A DNA stretch of 59,803 nt from Oscillibacter sp. (GTDB taxonomy: Bacteria > Bacillota > Clostridia > Oscillospirales > Oscillospiraceae). The position numbers and the translations under genes were made by a program. Where the stretch lies: the NCBI GenBank assembly GCA_017482345.1, contig JAFUNB010000022.1:1-59803 (forward strand), in the 5' to 3' direction. Shown here piece after piece: positions 33,094 to 42,577 of this stretch; positions within the stretch are counted from its first letter, which is position 1, and each line of letters opens with the position of its first letter. The notes under the pieces are model-generated. The model searched no databases. It worked only from the letters and a program-made list of their open reading frames with translations, and was not told where the DNA came from.

Positions 33094-34083
33094 ATGAAGA
33101 CCATTCTTGTTGCCGGCGGAGCCGGCTATATCGGCAGCCACATGGTGGCCCTGCTGGCGGAAAAGGGTATCGACACCATTGTTGTGGACAATCTCAGCAC
33201 TGGCCATGCGCAGGCCGTCCGGGGTGCCCGGAAAACGTATATCGGCGATCTGCGGGACGCTGACTTTCTGAACAGCGTATTTGCCGAAAATGACATCGAC
33301 GGCGTCATCAATTTTGCCGCCTGCTCGCTGGTGGGAGAGAGCGTCACCGATCCCCTGAAGTATTACGGCAACAACGTGGCCGGCTCCCAGTCCATGCTGA
33401 CGGCCATGCGCAGCCACGGTGTAAAACGCATCGTCTTTTCCTCCACGGCCGCCGTTTACGGCGAGCCGGAGAAGCAGCCCATCGAGGAGTCGGACCGCAC
33501 TGATCCCACCAACCCTTACGGCGCCAGCAAGCTGGCCATCGAGGGAATGTTGAAGTGGTGCGACAGGGCCTATGGAATCCGCTATGCCGCTCTGCGCTAC
33601 TTCAACGCCGCCGGCTCCAACACCGACATGGGCATCGGTGAGGACCATAACCCCGAATCCCACCTGATCCCGCTGGTTATGAAAACGGCACTGGGCCAGC
33701 GCAGCCACATCGGCATCTACGGCGACGATTATCCTACGCTTGATGGCACCTGCATCCGGGACTACATCCACGTCCGGGATCTGGTGGAGGCTCACCTGCT
33801 GGCACTGGAGTATCTGGAGAGGGAGGACCGCAGCGGCATCTTCAATCTGGGCAGCGGCGACGGCTATTCCGTCCGGGAGATCATCGACACCGCCCGCCGT
33901 GTCACCGGGAAGGAAATCCCGGCCCTTGTGGAGCCCCGCCGGGCGGGCGACCCCTCCGTGCTCATCGCATCCAACAAAAAGGCGGCCGCGGTGCTGGGCT
34001 GGGTGCCCAAGCGCGGTCTGGAGGAGATCATCGCCGACGCCTGGGTCTGGCACAGCGGCCATCCCAACGGCTACGGCAACTGA
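33094..34083 (+). CDS. galE: UDP-glucose 4-epimerase
   Basis: A 329-residue extended short-chain dehydrogenase: NAD-binding GGAGYIGSH at the N-terminus, SSTAAVYGEP, and catalytic YGASK. It interconverts UDP-galactose and UDP-glucose and feeds both galactose use and cell-surface glycans. ATG 33094 is chosen because GAGGG is 7 bp upstream; ATG 33088 lies too close to it. Second gene of galK-galE. Confidence 0.94.
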   Translation: MKTILVAGGAGYIGSHMVALLAEKGIDTIVVDNLSTGHAQAVRGARKTYIGDLRDADFLNSVFAENDIDGVINFAACSLVGESVTDPLKYYGNNVAGSQSMLTAMRSHGVKRIVFSSTAAVYGEPEKQPIEESDRTDPTNPYGASKLAIEGMLKWCDRAYGIRYAALRYFNAAGSNTDMGIGEDHNPESHLIPLVMKTALGQRSHIGIYGDDYPTLDGTCIRDYIHVRDLVEAHLLALEYLEREDRSGIFNLGSGDGYSVREIIDTARRVTGKEIPALVEPRRAGDPSVLIASNKKAAAVLGWVPKRGLEEIIADAWVWHSGHPNGYGN

Positions 34084-34093
34084 AAACTGACAA

Positions 34094-34129
34094 AAATCCC
34101 ACTGCAAACGGCTGTTTGCAGTGGGATTT
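34094..34129. terminator. Bidirectional terminator
   Basis: A 16-bp stem AAATCCCACTGCAAAC / GTTTGCAGTGGGATTT between galE and the convergent deacylase gene. Confidence 0.9.
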
Positions 34130-34133
34130 ATCC

Positions 34134-34676
34134 TTATTCCCGGGGAAGATCCACCACCGTAACGGCGTGGCCGGTGTGGGGGAGGAACTTCTCCAGCAGG
34201 TCGGCGGTCTTCAGCCGCAGACTGCCGTCATTTTGGCAGGGGTGGCAGGCGAACAGCTCCGCCTCATACACCTCCCGGTCCATGACGAAGGTGACCCGGT
34301 GCTCCGTGTCGTAGGCCAGCCCCAATACGCTGGCGGAGCCTGGGGCACAGCGGATGAGTTCTTCCATCAGCTCCGGCGGTGCGAAGGAGAGGCGGGAGGA
34401 GCCGATCTGATGGCCGACCTCTTTGGCAGAGAAGGGCTTGTCCTCGTACATGGTCACCAGATAAAAGGCGGTTTTCTGCCGGTTGCAGAGAAAGAGGTTC
34501 TTGCAGATGGGCAGATCCAGCTTTTCCCGCACGGCGTCGCAGACCTCCGGCGTGTCGGCGGGGTCATGCTCGATGCGCTCATAAGGGATGTCTAGTTCGT
34601 CCAGCAGGGCGTAACTCTCTGTCACCACAGGGGCGGAGGACTGGGGAGCGGTGGTGAAAAAACCGGCCAGATACAT
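34134..34676 (-). CDS. YbaK/ProX-type prolyl-tRNA deacylase
   Basis: A 180-residue YbaK-fold protein related to ProX/PrdX. Key pieces are CKNLFLCNRQKTAFYLVTM (the conserved substrate-pocket Lys in the family lies in such a KNLFL segment), GSSRLSFAPPELMEELIRC and the GSASVLGL turn. The family hydrolyses mischarged Ala- or Cys-tRNA-Pro, or related species. ATG 34676 has AAGGAG upstream; a longer in-frame version would cross the promoter. Confidence 0.86.
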   Translation of the reverse strand: MYLAGFFTTAPQSSAPVVTESYALLDELDIPYERIEHDPADTPEVCDAVREKLDLPICKNLFLCNRQKTAFYLVTMYEDKPFSAKEVGHQIGSSRLSFAPPELMEELIRCAPGSASVLGLAYDTEHRVTFVMDREVYEAELFACHPCQNDGSLRLKTADLLEKFLPHTGHAVTVVDLPRE

Positions 34677-34709
34677 GGGTGAGGACTCCTTTTCTCGGGT
34701 GTTTCCTGT

Positions 34710-34739
34710 ATTGTAAACCCGAACGCGGCCGGTTGTAAA
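34710..34739 (-). promoter_or_regulatory. Promoter of the ProX-like gene
   Basis: Minus strand TTTACA (34739-34734), an 18-bp spacer and TACAAT (34715-34710). It overlaps the divergent promoter of the M42 peptidase. Confidence 0.6.
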
Positions 34740-34761
34740 CCGCATCTTTCTGTGCTATGCT
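34733..34761 (+). promoter_or_regulatory. Promoter of the M42 peptidase-exonuclease pair
   Basis: TTGTAA (34733-34738), a 17-bp spacer and TATGCT (34756-34761) with an extended TGC. Confidence 0.65.
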
Positions 34762-34796
34762 GAAAACAGAACAGAAAACCGTGAGGAGGAGCGCGC

Positions 34797-35816
34797 ATGG
34801 AAGAGAGACTGAAGCAGCTGATCGAGGAGTTGGTACAGATCCCCGGCCCCAGCGGGCAGGAGGAGCTGGTGGCGGCCTATCTGCAGGAGCAGTTCAAGCC
34901 CTTTGCCGACGAGGCGTGGATCGACAAGTCCGGCAACAGCATCGCGAAATTCAACGGCACCAGCGGCCGCACCATCGTGGTCACCGGTCACATGGATGAG
35001 GTGTTCACCGTGGTGGAGCAGGTGCGGGACGGGCTGGTGTATGTGAAGATCGGCTGCAGTCTGGACCCGGAAAATCTGGCCGGCGTGCCGGTGCAGGTGC
35101 TGACGGAGAGCGGCAGGATCATCCGTGGCGTCTACGGCTCCTCCACCATCCATCTGAAAAAGTGGGAGAAGCCCTGCGACCTGTTTGTGGACACCGGCGG
35201 CGAAGTGGCAGATATTTTGCCCGGCGACCCCGTCATTTACGCGCCCAACCTGTTCTGGATGAATGACCATGTGGTGGCCAGCAAGGCGCTGGACGACCGC
35301 CATTCCTGCGCCATTCTGGTGCAGCTGGCGGAGCGGTTCGCTCAGGAGCGTCCGAAGGATACCGTCTATCTGGTGGGTACCCGCATGGAGGAGATCCGCA
35401 TGCACGGCGGCGCCAGCTACATCGCAAAGACCATCCCCGCCGACTATTACATCAGCATCGACACCAACTACGGCTATGATCCCCGTCTGCCGGAGAGCAA
35501 GTCCTGGAAGATCGGCGACGGCCCTGTCATCCGCCGCTGGGAGCGCTCCACCGGCGCCTTCACCTTCTGCTTCTCCAGCCGTGAGCTGACCCGGGCACTG
35601 GCTAAGGCCGGCGAGGAGCTGGGCCTGCCCTTCGGCTACGACATCGCCGACACCTTCACCGACAGCTCCGGCATTTATGTGGAACGGCCGGACGCCAAGG
35701 TCTGCGGTATCAATGTGGCCCGCCGTTACTCCCACTCCGCCCACGAGGTGGTGGACATTCGGGACGTGGCCGCCTGCCGTGACATGGTGTATACCGCCAT
35801 CCAGAAGTATATCTGA
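34797..35816 (+). CDS. M42-family aminopeptidase
   Basis: A 339-residue M42 (FrvX/PepA-like) metallopeptidase. Visible metal-site candidates: GHMDEV (His, Asp; about residue 62), SKALDDRHSC (bridging Asp, about 163), RMEEIRMHGGA (Glu-Glu, about 200) and SIDTNYG (Asp, about 222). It forms large oligomers that trim peptides in the cytoplasm. A GAGGAGGAG site precedes ATG 34797. The next gene is 11 bp downstream. Confidence 0.87.
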   Translation: MEERLKQLIEELVQIPGPSGQEELVAAYLQEQFKPFADEAWIDKSGNSIAKFNGTSGRTIVVTGHMDEVFTVVEQVRDGLVYVKIGCSLDPENLAGVPVQVLTESGRIIRGVYGSSTIHLKKWEKPCDLFVDTGGEVADILPGDPVIYAPNLFWMNDHVVASKALDDRHSCAILVQLAERFAQERPKDTVYLVGTRMEEIRMHGGASYIAKTIPADYYISIDTNYGYDPRLPESKSWKIGDGPVIRRWERSTGAFTFCFSSRELTRALAKAGEELGLPFGYDIADTFTDSSGIYVERPDAKVCGINVARRYSHSAHEVVDIRDVAACRDMVYTAIQKYI

Positions 35817-35827
35817 CGGAGGGCGGA

Positions 35828-36511
35828 ATGAGCAGTCTGTTTACACAGTTTGACCGGATCGTGATCTTTGACACGGAGACCACCGGTCTGGAATTTGACC
35901 GGGACGAGATCATCGAGCTGGGTGCCGTCAGCCTGACGGCAGAGGGAGAGGCGGACAGTATGAACGCCCTCATCCGTCTCTCTCCCGGAAAGACTCTGCC
36001 GCCCTTCATCACCGACCTGACCGGCATTACGCCGGAGCAGCTGGAGCGGGAGGGCGTGGAGAAGGCCGAGGCCTGCGCCGCATTCTGCCGACTCTTCGAG
36101 GGGGCGGAGCGGCCGCTGCTGGTGGCCTACAACGCCCAGTTCGACCTGAATTTCATGTACCACTTCCTGCGGCCCTTCGGCTGCGTGGGTGTGCTGAAAG
36201 CGCCCCGCTTTCTGGACGCCCTGACGGTTTACAAGGACCGGCGGGACTATCCTCACAAGCTGGAGCACGCTATCGTGGCGTATAATCTGGGTGACACGGC
36301 GGTGAACAGCCACCGGGCTGTGGACGACGCCCGGGCCACCGTGCAGTTGCTCTCGGCCATGGAGGCGGAGCGGAACGATCTGGCGGAGTATCTGGATCTG
36401 TTCGGCTATCACCCCAAATACGGCGTTTCCGGTCGGCGGATCGCCTCCGTCACCTACCGGGCGCAGCCCTTCCAGCGGACGATCCCGCTGTATGAGCGCA
36501 CCGGTCCATAA
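35828..36511 (+). CDS. DnaQ-like 3'-5' exonuclease
   Basis: A 227-residue DEDDh exonuclease: ExoI FDTETTGLEF (about 14-23), ExoII YNAQFDLNFMYHFL (about 106) and ExoIII HRAVDDARAT (about 162). Related to the epsilon subunit/PolC exonuclease but free-standing. The function could be DNA repair or RNA trimming. GGAGGG lies upstream of ATG 35828. Confidence 0.88.
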   Translation: MSSLFTQFDRIVIFDTETTGLEFDRDEIIELGAVSLTAEGEADSMNALIRLSPGKTLPPFITDLTGITPEQLEREGVEKAEACAAFCRLFEGAERPLLVAYNAQFDLNFMYHFLRPFGCVGVLKAPRFLDALTVYKDRRDYPHKLEHAIVAYNLGDTAVNSHRAVDDARATVQLLSAMEAERNDLAEYLDLFGYHPKYGVSGRRIASVTYRAQPFQRTIPLYERTGP

Positions 36512-36517
36512 CGCAGA

Positions 36518-36548
36518 AAAAGAGCGGAGCCATTGGCTCCGCTCTTTT
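36518..36548. terminator. Bidirectional terminator
   Basis: A 14-bp stem AAAGAGCGGAGCC / GGCTCCGCTCTTT with flanking A and T runs between convergent genes. Confidence 0.9.
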
Positions 36549-36567
36549 ATCGTATATGGGGGTTGGA

Positions 36568-37953
<1,386 letters not shown>

Positions 37954-37970
37954 CTAAATTGTATAAGTAT

Positions 37971-37999
37971 AAGATACAAGATAATATATATTTGCACAA
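37971..37999 (-). promoter_or_regulatory. Proximal gdhA promoter
   Basis: Minus strand TTGTGC (37999-37994), a 17-bp spacer and TATCTT (37976-37971), in an AT-rich stretch with other weak -10-like sequences. Confidence 0.5.
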
Positions 38000-38094
38000 G
38001 ACTCAATTTTCCTAAAATCAAAAAATCGGAAAGAAAAGTTTTCCTGCACTTTTTACAAAAAAGACTCACGGTTGGAAAACTCTGTCAGGCCGGT

Positions 38095-38122
38095 CAAAAA
38101 GAAAAGCGGCACCGAGGCCGCT
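38095..38122 (-). terminator. Terminator-like hairpin in the distal gdhA leader
   Basis: AGCGGC-CTCGGT-GCCGCT followed on the minus strand by TTTTCTTTTTG, only a few bases after the distal transcription start. It could attenuate the distal transcript. Confidence 0.5.
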
Positions 38123-38132
38123 CAACAAATTT

Positions 38133-38162
38133 AGTATACACCTGACGGACAAATGTAGTCAA
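38133..38162 (-). promoter_or_regulatory. Distal gdhA promoter
   Basis: Minus strand TTGACT (38162-38157), an 18-bp spacer and TATACT (38138-38133). Confidence 0.65.
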
Positions 38163-38237
38163 GAGAAAAACTGAGGCGGTGGAAAAAATCTGCGAATCCC
38201 ACGACTTTATCCATTTAAATTTATGCAGGATTCCGTC

Positions 38238-38266
38238 TTGCGAATGGGGGCAGGGGATGCTATATT
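38238..38266 (+). promoter_or_regulatory. Promoter of the 38.27-kb small RNA
   Basis: TTGCGA (38238-38243), a 17-bp spacer and TATATT (38261-38266) with an extended TGC. There is no coding gene directly downstream. Confidence 0.75.
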
Positions 38267-38272
38267 ATAGTC

Positions 38273-38434
38273 AGAAAGGGTGATACCGATGTACAGGTAA
38301 GAAACCTGAGACTCTAGGCAAATGAAAAGAGTCAATCAACAGAAAGAGAGGTTAAAATGATGTTAGATATCAAGAATTCAGAGAAATGACCCTTGGCTGT
38401 GGGAGACAACGCAGTCAAGGGTCATTTCTTTTTT
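38273..38434 (+). ncRNA. Candidate small RNA / leader RNA, unknown family
   Basis: A strong promoter is followed by about 160 bases and a strong terminator. Elements in order: hairpin CAGGT-AAGA-AACCTG (38293-38307), hairpin GACTC...GAGTC (38310-38333), a ribosome site GAGAGG before a 10-codon frame (38357-38389), then the terminator stem AAATGACCCTTG-CTG / CAG-CAAGGGTCATTT (38384-38427) with T7. It matches no riboswitch consensus that I know. A second terminator follows, so it appears to be a complete short transcript and not the leader of the PBP gene. Confidence 0.6.
38357..38389 (+). CDS. Possible 10-residue leader peptide
   Basis: ATGATG followed by eight codons and TGA (MMLDIKNSEK), with GAGAGG six bases upstream. 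The stop codon lies inside the 5' arm of the terminator stem, so a ribosome there would disturb the hairpin. There is no run of identical codons to suggest a sensed amino acid. It may be fortuitous. Confidence 0.3.
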   Translation: MMLDIKNSEK

Positions 38435-38440
38435 GCCCGC

Positions 38441-38470
38441 AGCGCCCGGATGGGGCGCTTTTTTTGTTTT
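38441..38470 (+). terminator. Second tandem terminator
   Basis: AGCGCCC / GGGCGCT with a 5-nt loop, then T7-G-T5, only 7 bases after the preceding T run. Two consecutive terminators isolate the small RNA from the PBP gene. The PBP gene likely has its own -10 (TATAAT, 38589-38594). Confidence 0.85.
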
Positions 38471-38645
38471 TGTCAGCGGTGGGATTCTATCAAATTGTAA
38501 AGATTTGTTGAAATTTTGAAACCGAACTGTCAACGGATTGTATCGGAAAGTTTAAGGCTCATTCACAATTATCCCGGTATATTTGGGGTATAATTTCTCC
38601 GGATTCCAATGAAGACGCCGTGCTTACGGCGGGGAAGGGGAGACT

Positions 38646-40964
38646 ATGACCGAACAGAATACGGGAAAGAAATGGTTGAAGCGGCTGGTCCGGGGCGTGC
38701 TCGCCTGTGTCGGACTGGCCTTTTGCGGCGTTGCCTGCTTCCTGATCTATATCGTGGCCACGGCACCGAAGCTGTCGGCAGTGGATGTGACTCCGTCCGG
38801 CTACCGCACCGTTGTGACCGACGACGGGGGAGAGGTGATCCTGACCATGGCCGGCGAGAGTGCCAACCGCGTCTACGCGGAGCTTTCGGAGATCCCGGAC
38901 CATCTGGAGCGGGCGGTGGTCGCCATAGAAGATGAGCGCTTTTACCAGCACAGCGGCGTGGATCTGCGGGGCATCGCCCGGGCGGCGTGGCGGAATCTGA
39001 ATTCCGGCCGGATCACCGAGGGCGCCAGCACCATTACCCAGCAGCTCATCAAAAATAACGTCTTCACCGACTGGACCCAGGAGGAGACCACCTATGATCG
39101 TGTGGTGCGCAAGCTGCAGGAGCAGTGGCTGTCTTTGCAGCTGGAGCGTCGGGAGAGCAAGGACTGGATCCTGGAAAACTACCTGAATACCATCAACATG
39201 GGCGGAGGTACCTGGGGCGTGAAAACGGCGGCCATGCGGTATTTCGGCAAGGAACTGTCGGAGCTGACGCTGTCGGAGTGCGCGGTGCTGGCGGGCATCA
39301 CCAAAAGTCCCAACGGTTATAACCCGTTGAAAAATCCGGAGCAAAGCCGGCAGCGGCAGCTGCTGGTGCTGGGCAAGATGCTGGAGCTGGAGATGATCTC
39401 TCAGGAGGAGTACGACGAGGCCGTCAACGACAATGTCTACGGCCGCATCCAGCGGGACAACGTGACGCCGGCGGGTGTGGAGATCCAGTCCTACTTTGAG
39501 GACGCGCTGGTGTATCAGGTGGTGGATGATCTGCGCAGGGAGCTGGGCTACTCGGAGGAAGACGCGTGGCAGCTGCTGTACCACGGCGGCCTCACCATCC
39601 GCTCCACCCAGAACAGCGCCCTGCAGACCATCTGCGAGGAGGAGATCAACCGGGACAAGTGGTACACCTCCGACGCCCAGGCCACCGTCGTCCTCATGGA
39701 ACCGGCCACCGGACAGGTGAAGGCCATGGTGGGCGGCCGGGGCGAGAAAACCGCCAGCCTGACATTGAACCGGGCCACAACCTCCGTCCGTCAGCCCGGC
39801 TCCACCATCAAGGTGGTGGGCGAATACGCCGCCGCGCTGGACAGCCGGACGGCTACCCTGGGCACGGTGTATGACGATGCGCCTCATACCTATTCCGACG
39901 GCACTGCCATCCGCAACGCCAGCGGCACCTACGGCGGCCGCACCACCATCCGGGACGCCATCGTGCGCTCGGTCAACGTGGTGGCCCTGAAGTGCTTCCA
40001 GGACACCGGCATTGAACAGGTGTGGAGCAGACTGGAGCGGTTTGGCTTCACCCATCTCACGGAAGAGGATCAAGTGGAGGCGCTGGCTCTGGGCGGTACC
40101 CACGGCGGCGTCACCAATCTGGAGCTGACGGCGGCATACAGCGCCATCGCCAACGGCGGCGTGTATCTGGAGCCGGCCTATTACACGGAGATCCTGGACC
40201 GCAACGGCCGCGTCCTGCTGACGAAGGTACAGGAGCAGCGCACCGCCGTCCAGACCGACACGGCCACGCTTTTGACAGAGGCTATGCAGGATGTGCTGAC
40301 CAACGGCACCGGAACGCTGGCGGCGGTGTCCGGCGTGCCTCTGGCAGGCAAGAGCGGCACCAGCTCCGGCGTGCGGGACGCGTGGTTCGTGGGCTTTTCC
40401 CCGGAGCTGGCCTGCGGCGTCTGGGGCGGCTATGACGATTTCGCGGAGCAGAGCAACGGCCAGTATGTGAAGAAGATCTGGAAAGCTGTCATGGCCCGCA
40501 GTCACGAGCTTGTAACGGTAAATTCCTTTACAGGGACGGAGGCTCTGTCCTGCCTGAAGATCTGCACAAAATGCGGTGATCTGGCGGTGGACGGCCTCTG
40601 CGACAACACGGTGCAGGGGGATCAGACGTGGATGGAGTACTTCGCCCCCGGCACGGAGCCTACGGAGAACTGCACCTGCCACGCGGCGGTGTCCCTGTGT
40701 CAGACCAGCGGCGGCGTTGCCGGCCGCTACTGCCCTGCGGAGCAGGTGGAGAAGGTGGCCTATCTGACGGAGGGCACGGCGGGAACGCCGGACGCCGAGG
40801 CGGTACTGGACACCGGCGCGGCGGGCGTCTGTACCGTCCATGACAGCTGGTGGGACTGGATTCTGCCGGAGGACGAGCCGGAGAAACCGGTGCAGCCTCA
40901 GCCGCCTGAAAGCGATCACTTCTGGAACGGCTGGTTCAACTGGCGGAACTGGTTCCGCGTATAA
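38646..40964 (+). CDS. Class A penicillin-binding protein
   Basis: A 772-residue bifunctional PBP. One membrane anchor (about 17-40), a GT51 glycosyltransferase domain with EDERFYQHSGVD (about 96) and EGASTITQQLIKN (about 124), then a transpeptidase domain with SxxK in PGSTIK (about 386), SxN in RSVNVV (about 441) and KSGT (about 570). It polymerises and cross-links peptidoglycan. After the catalytic domain comes a tail of about 130 residues with nine cysteines (SCLKICTKCG, CTCHAAVSLC, YCPAEQ, CTVH) and then a Trp-rich end. GGGGAG precedes ATG 38646. Confidence 0.93.
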   Translation: MTEQNTGKKWLKRLVRGVLACVGLAFCGVACFLIYIVATAPKLSAVDVTPSGYRTVVTDDGGEVILTMAGESANRVYAELSEIPDHLERAVVAIEDERFYQHSGVDLRGIARAAWRNLNSGRITEGASTITQQLIKNNVFTDWTQEETTYDRVVRKLQEQWLSLQLERRESKDWILENYLNTINMGGGTWGVKTAAMRYFGKELSELTLSECAVLAGITKSPNGYNPLKNPEQSRQRQLLVLGKMLELEMISQEEYDEAVNDNVYGRIQRDNVTPAGVEIQSYFEDALVYQVVDDLRRELGYSEEDAWQLLYHGGLTIRSTQNSALQTICEEEINRDKWYTSDAQATVVLMEPATGQVKAMVGGRGEKTASLTLNRATTSVRQPGSTIKVVGEYAAALDSRTATLGTVYDDAPHTYSDGTAIRNASGTYGGRTTIRDAIVRSVNVVALKCFQDTGIEQVWSRLERFGFTHLTEEDQVEALALGGTHGGVTNLELTAAYSAIANGGVYLEPAYYTEILDRNGRVLLTKVQEQRTAVQTDTATLLTEAMQDVLTNGTGTLAAVSGVPLAGKSGTSSGVRDAWFVGFSPELACGVWGGYDDFAEQSNGQYVKKIWKAVMARSHELVTVNSFTGTEALSCLKICTKCGDLAVDGLCDNTVQGDQTWMEYFAPGTEPTENCTCHAAVSLCQTSGGVAGRYCPAEQVEKVAYLTEGTAGTPDAEAVLDTGAAGVCTVHDSWWDWILPEDEPEKPVQPQPPESDHFWNGWFNWRNWFRV

Positions 40965-40970
40965 TGAAAA

Positions 40971-41000
40971 AAGACCTCTGCTTTACTGAAGCAGAGGTCT
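40971..41000. terminator. Terminator between PBP and NSS transporter genes
   Basis: A 13-bp stem AAGACCTCTGCTT / AAGCAGAGGTCTT. The T run is best on the minus strand. Confidence 0.85.
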
Positions 41001-41016
41001 TCTGTTTTGGGGTAGA

Positions 41017-42414
41017 TCAGCCGATGCCGCCCAGCTTGGCGCCGAAGTACAGCGCGGCAATGCACAGGGGGACATAGACGAACTTGCCGAAGGGGTGGAA
41101 CCAGGCACCCACACGCTTGGCAGAGCCCTGGCTGACAGCGTCCAGCGCGGTTTCCTTTTTGAGGACCCAGAAGAACATGATGCCGGCCAGCATGGCGCCG
41201 AAGGGGCAAATGTAGATGGACACCATATCCATCCAGGGGGAGGTCCAGGGCTGGATCAGCAGCGCCACGATCAGACCGATGGCATGCACGATCACGACGG
41301 CGGGGATGCGGCCCAGCTTCACCTTCTCCTGCATGAAGGCCACGGGAGTCTCATACAGGTTGATGATGGAGGAAACGCCGGCGAACAGGACGGCCACGAA
41401 ATAGAAGATGCCCACGAAGCGGCCCATGGCGCCCATGCCATTGAACACGTTGACCAGGAAAATGAACATCAGACCGGGGCCGCCGGTCATCTCGGCGCCG
41501 GCAGCGGTCATGGCGGGAATGGTGACGAACATGGCCACCAGAGCGGCCAGCGTGTCAAACACAGCCACGTTGCGGGCGGAGAAGCCGATATCCACGTCTT
41601 TGGACAGATAGGAGCCGTAGATCACAGAGCCGTTGCCGGCAACGGACAGGGAGAAGAAGGCCTGGCCGAAGGCGTAGACCCAGACTTCCCAGTTCAGCAG
41701 GCCAGCAGGATCCAGAGAGAAGATGAACTTGTAGCCCTCGCCTGCGCCGGGCAGCGTGGCAACGTAAACGGCCAGCACCACGAACAGGGCGAACAGGGCG
41801 GGGATCATGATCTTGCAGGACTTCTCGATACCGCCGGAGATGCCCAGACACATGATGACAATGGAGGACACGACGGCCACCACGATCCACAGGCCGTTGC
41901 CAATGCCGAAGACGCCGTTTTCCAGCATCAGGGAAATGCCCTGGCCCAGATAATCCGTTTCGGGTGCGGCGGCGCTGAAGGTGCCGATGATGGCGTTCAT
42001 ATCCTGGCCCATGGCGTACAGCTTACCGGAAAAGGACATCCAGGTGTACTTGAAGATCCAGCCCATCACGACGGAGTAGCCGATGGCCAGACCCATGGAG
42101 CCGATGACAGGCAGTGCGCCGATCAGTTCACCGGGGGTCTTGCTGCCCAGGCGCTCCTCCGTACACTTGCCGAAGGCGCCCACGGGGCCTGCGCCGCCCC
42201 AGCGGCCCAGTGCGAACTCCTCCATCACACCGGAGGAGCCGATGACCGCGACGAAGATGAAGTAGGGGATGATAAATGTCAGGCCGCCATAGGTGGCCAC
42301 CATGTTGGGGAAGCGCCAGATGTTGGCCATGCCCACGGCGGAGCCGATACAGGCCATAATAAATCCCCATTTGCTTTTGAAACCATCGTAATTGTTCTGC
42401 GTTTTCTTACTCAT
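41017..42414 (-). CDS. Sodium-dependent amino-acid symporter (NSS/SNF family)
   Basis: A 465-residue membrane protein with 11-12 helices. The first helix has the family sodium site GSAVGMANIWRFPNMVATYGG, and FGQAFFSLSVAGNGSVIYGSYL matches the helix 6-7 region. NSS proteins bring in amino acids with Na+; bacterial members include the tryptophan carrier TnaT. Being next to tryptophanase under a separate promoter suggests tryptophan or another aromatic amino acid. ATG 42414 has AAAGGAG; a longer in-frame form would include the leader hairpin and is rejected. Confidence 0.9.
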   Translation of the reverse strand: MSKKTQNNYDGFKSKWGFIMACIGSAVGMANIWRFPNMVATYGGLTFIIPYFIFVAVIGSSGVMEEFALGRWGGAGPVGAFGKCTEERLGSKTPGELIGALPVIGSMGLAIGYSVVMGWIFKYTWMSFSGKLYAMGQDMNAIIGTFSAAAPETDYLGQGISLMLENGVFGIGNGLWIVVAVVSSIVIMCLGISGGIEKSCKIMIPALFALFVVLAVYVATLPGAGEGYKFIFSLDPAGLLNWEVWVYAFGQAFFSLSVAGNGSVIYGSYLSKDVDIGFSARNVAVFDTLAALVAMFVTIPAMTAAGAEMTGGPGLMFIFLVNVFNGMGAMGRFVGIFYFVAVLFAGVSSIINLYETPVAFMQEKVKLGRIPAVVIVHAIGLIVALLIQPWTSPWMDMVSIYICPFGAMLAGIMFFWVLKKETALDAVSQGSAKRVGAWFHPFGKFVYVPLCIAALYFGAKLGGIG

Positions 42415-42442
42415 ATGGTTTCTCCTTTCCATTGGTTTGCGG

Positions 42443-42492
42443 TAAAAAATGAACGCGGCTCCTGCAAACGATTCGGTTTTGCAAGAGCCGCG
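42443..42492 (-). terminator. Attenuator-like hairpin in the NSS transporter leader
   Basis: CGCGGCTCTTGCAAA pairs with TTTGCAGGAGCCGCG (one mismatch), and on the minus strand TTTTTT follows five bases later. It lies between the promoter at 42539-42567 and the gene, so it could cause conditional termination. Confidence 0.7.
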
Positions 42493-42538
42493 CATTCGTC
42501 ACACACAGCGGAAAGCCTATACTCTTTCCTCGCGGTAC

Positions 42539-42567
42539 AGGTTACGCTAAATTGTCGGAAATGTCAA
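42539..42567 (-). promoter_or_regulatory. Promoter of the NSS transporter
   Basis: Minus strand TTGACA (42567-42562), a 17-bp spacer and TAACCT (42544-42539), just past the tryptophanase stop codon. Confidence 0.65.
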
Positions 42568-42577
42568 GTGTTGGGAA

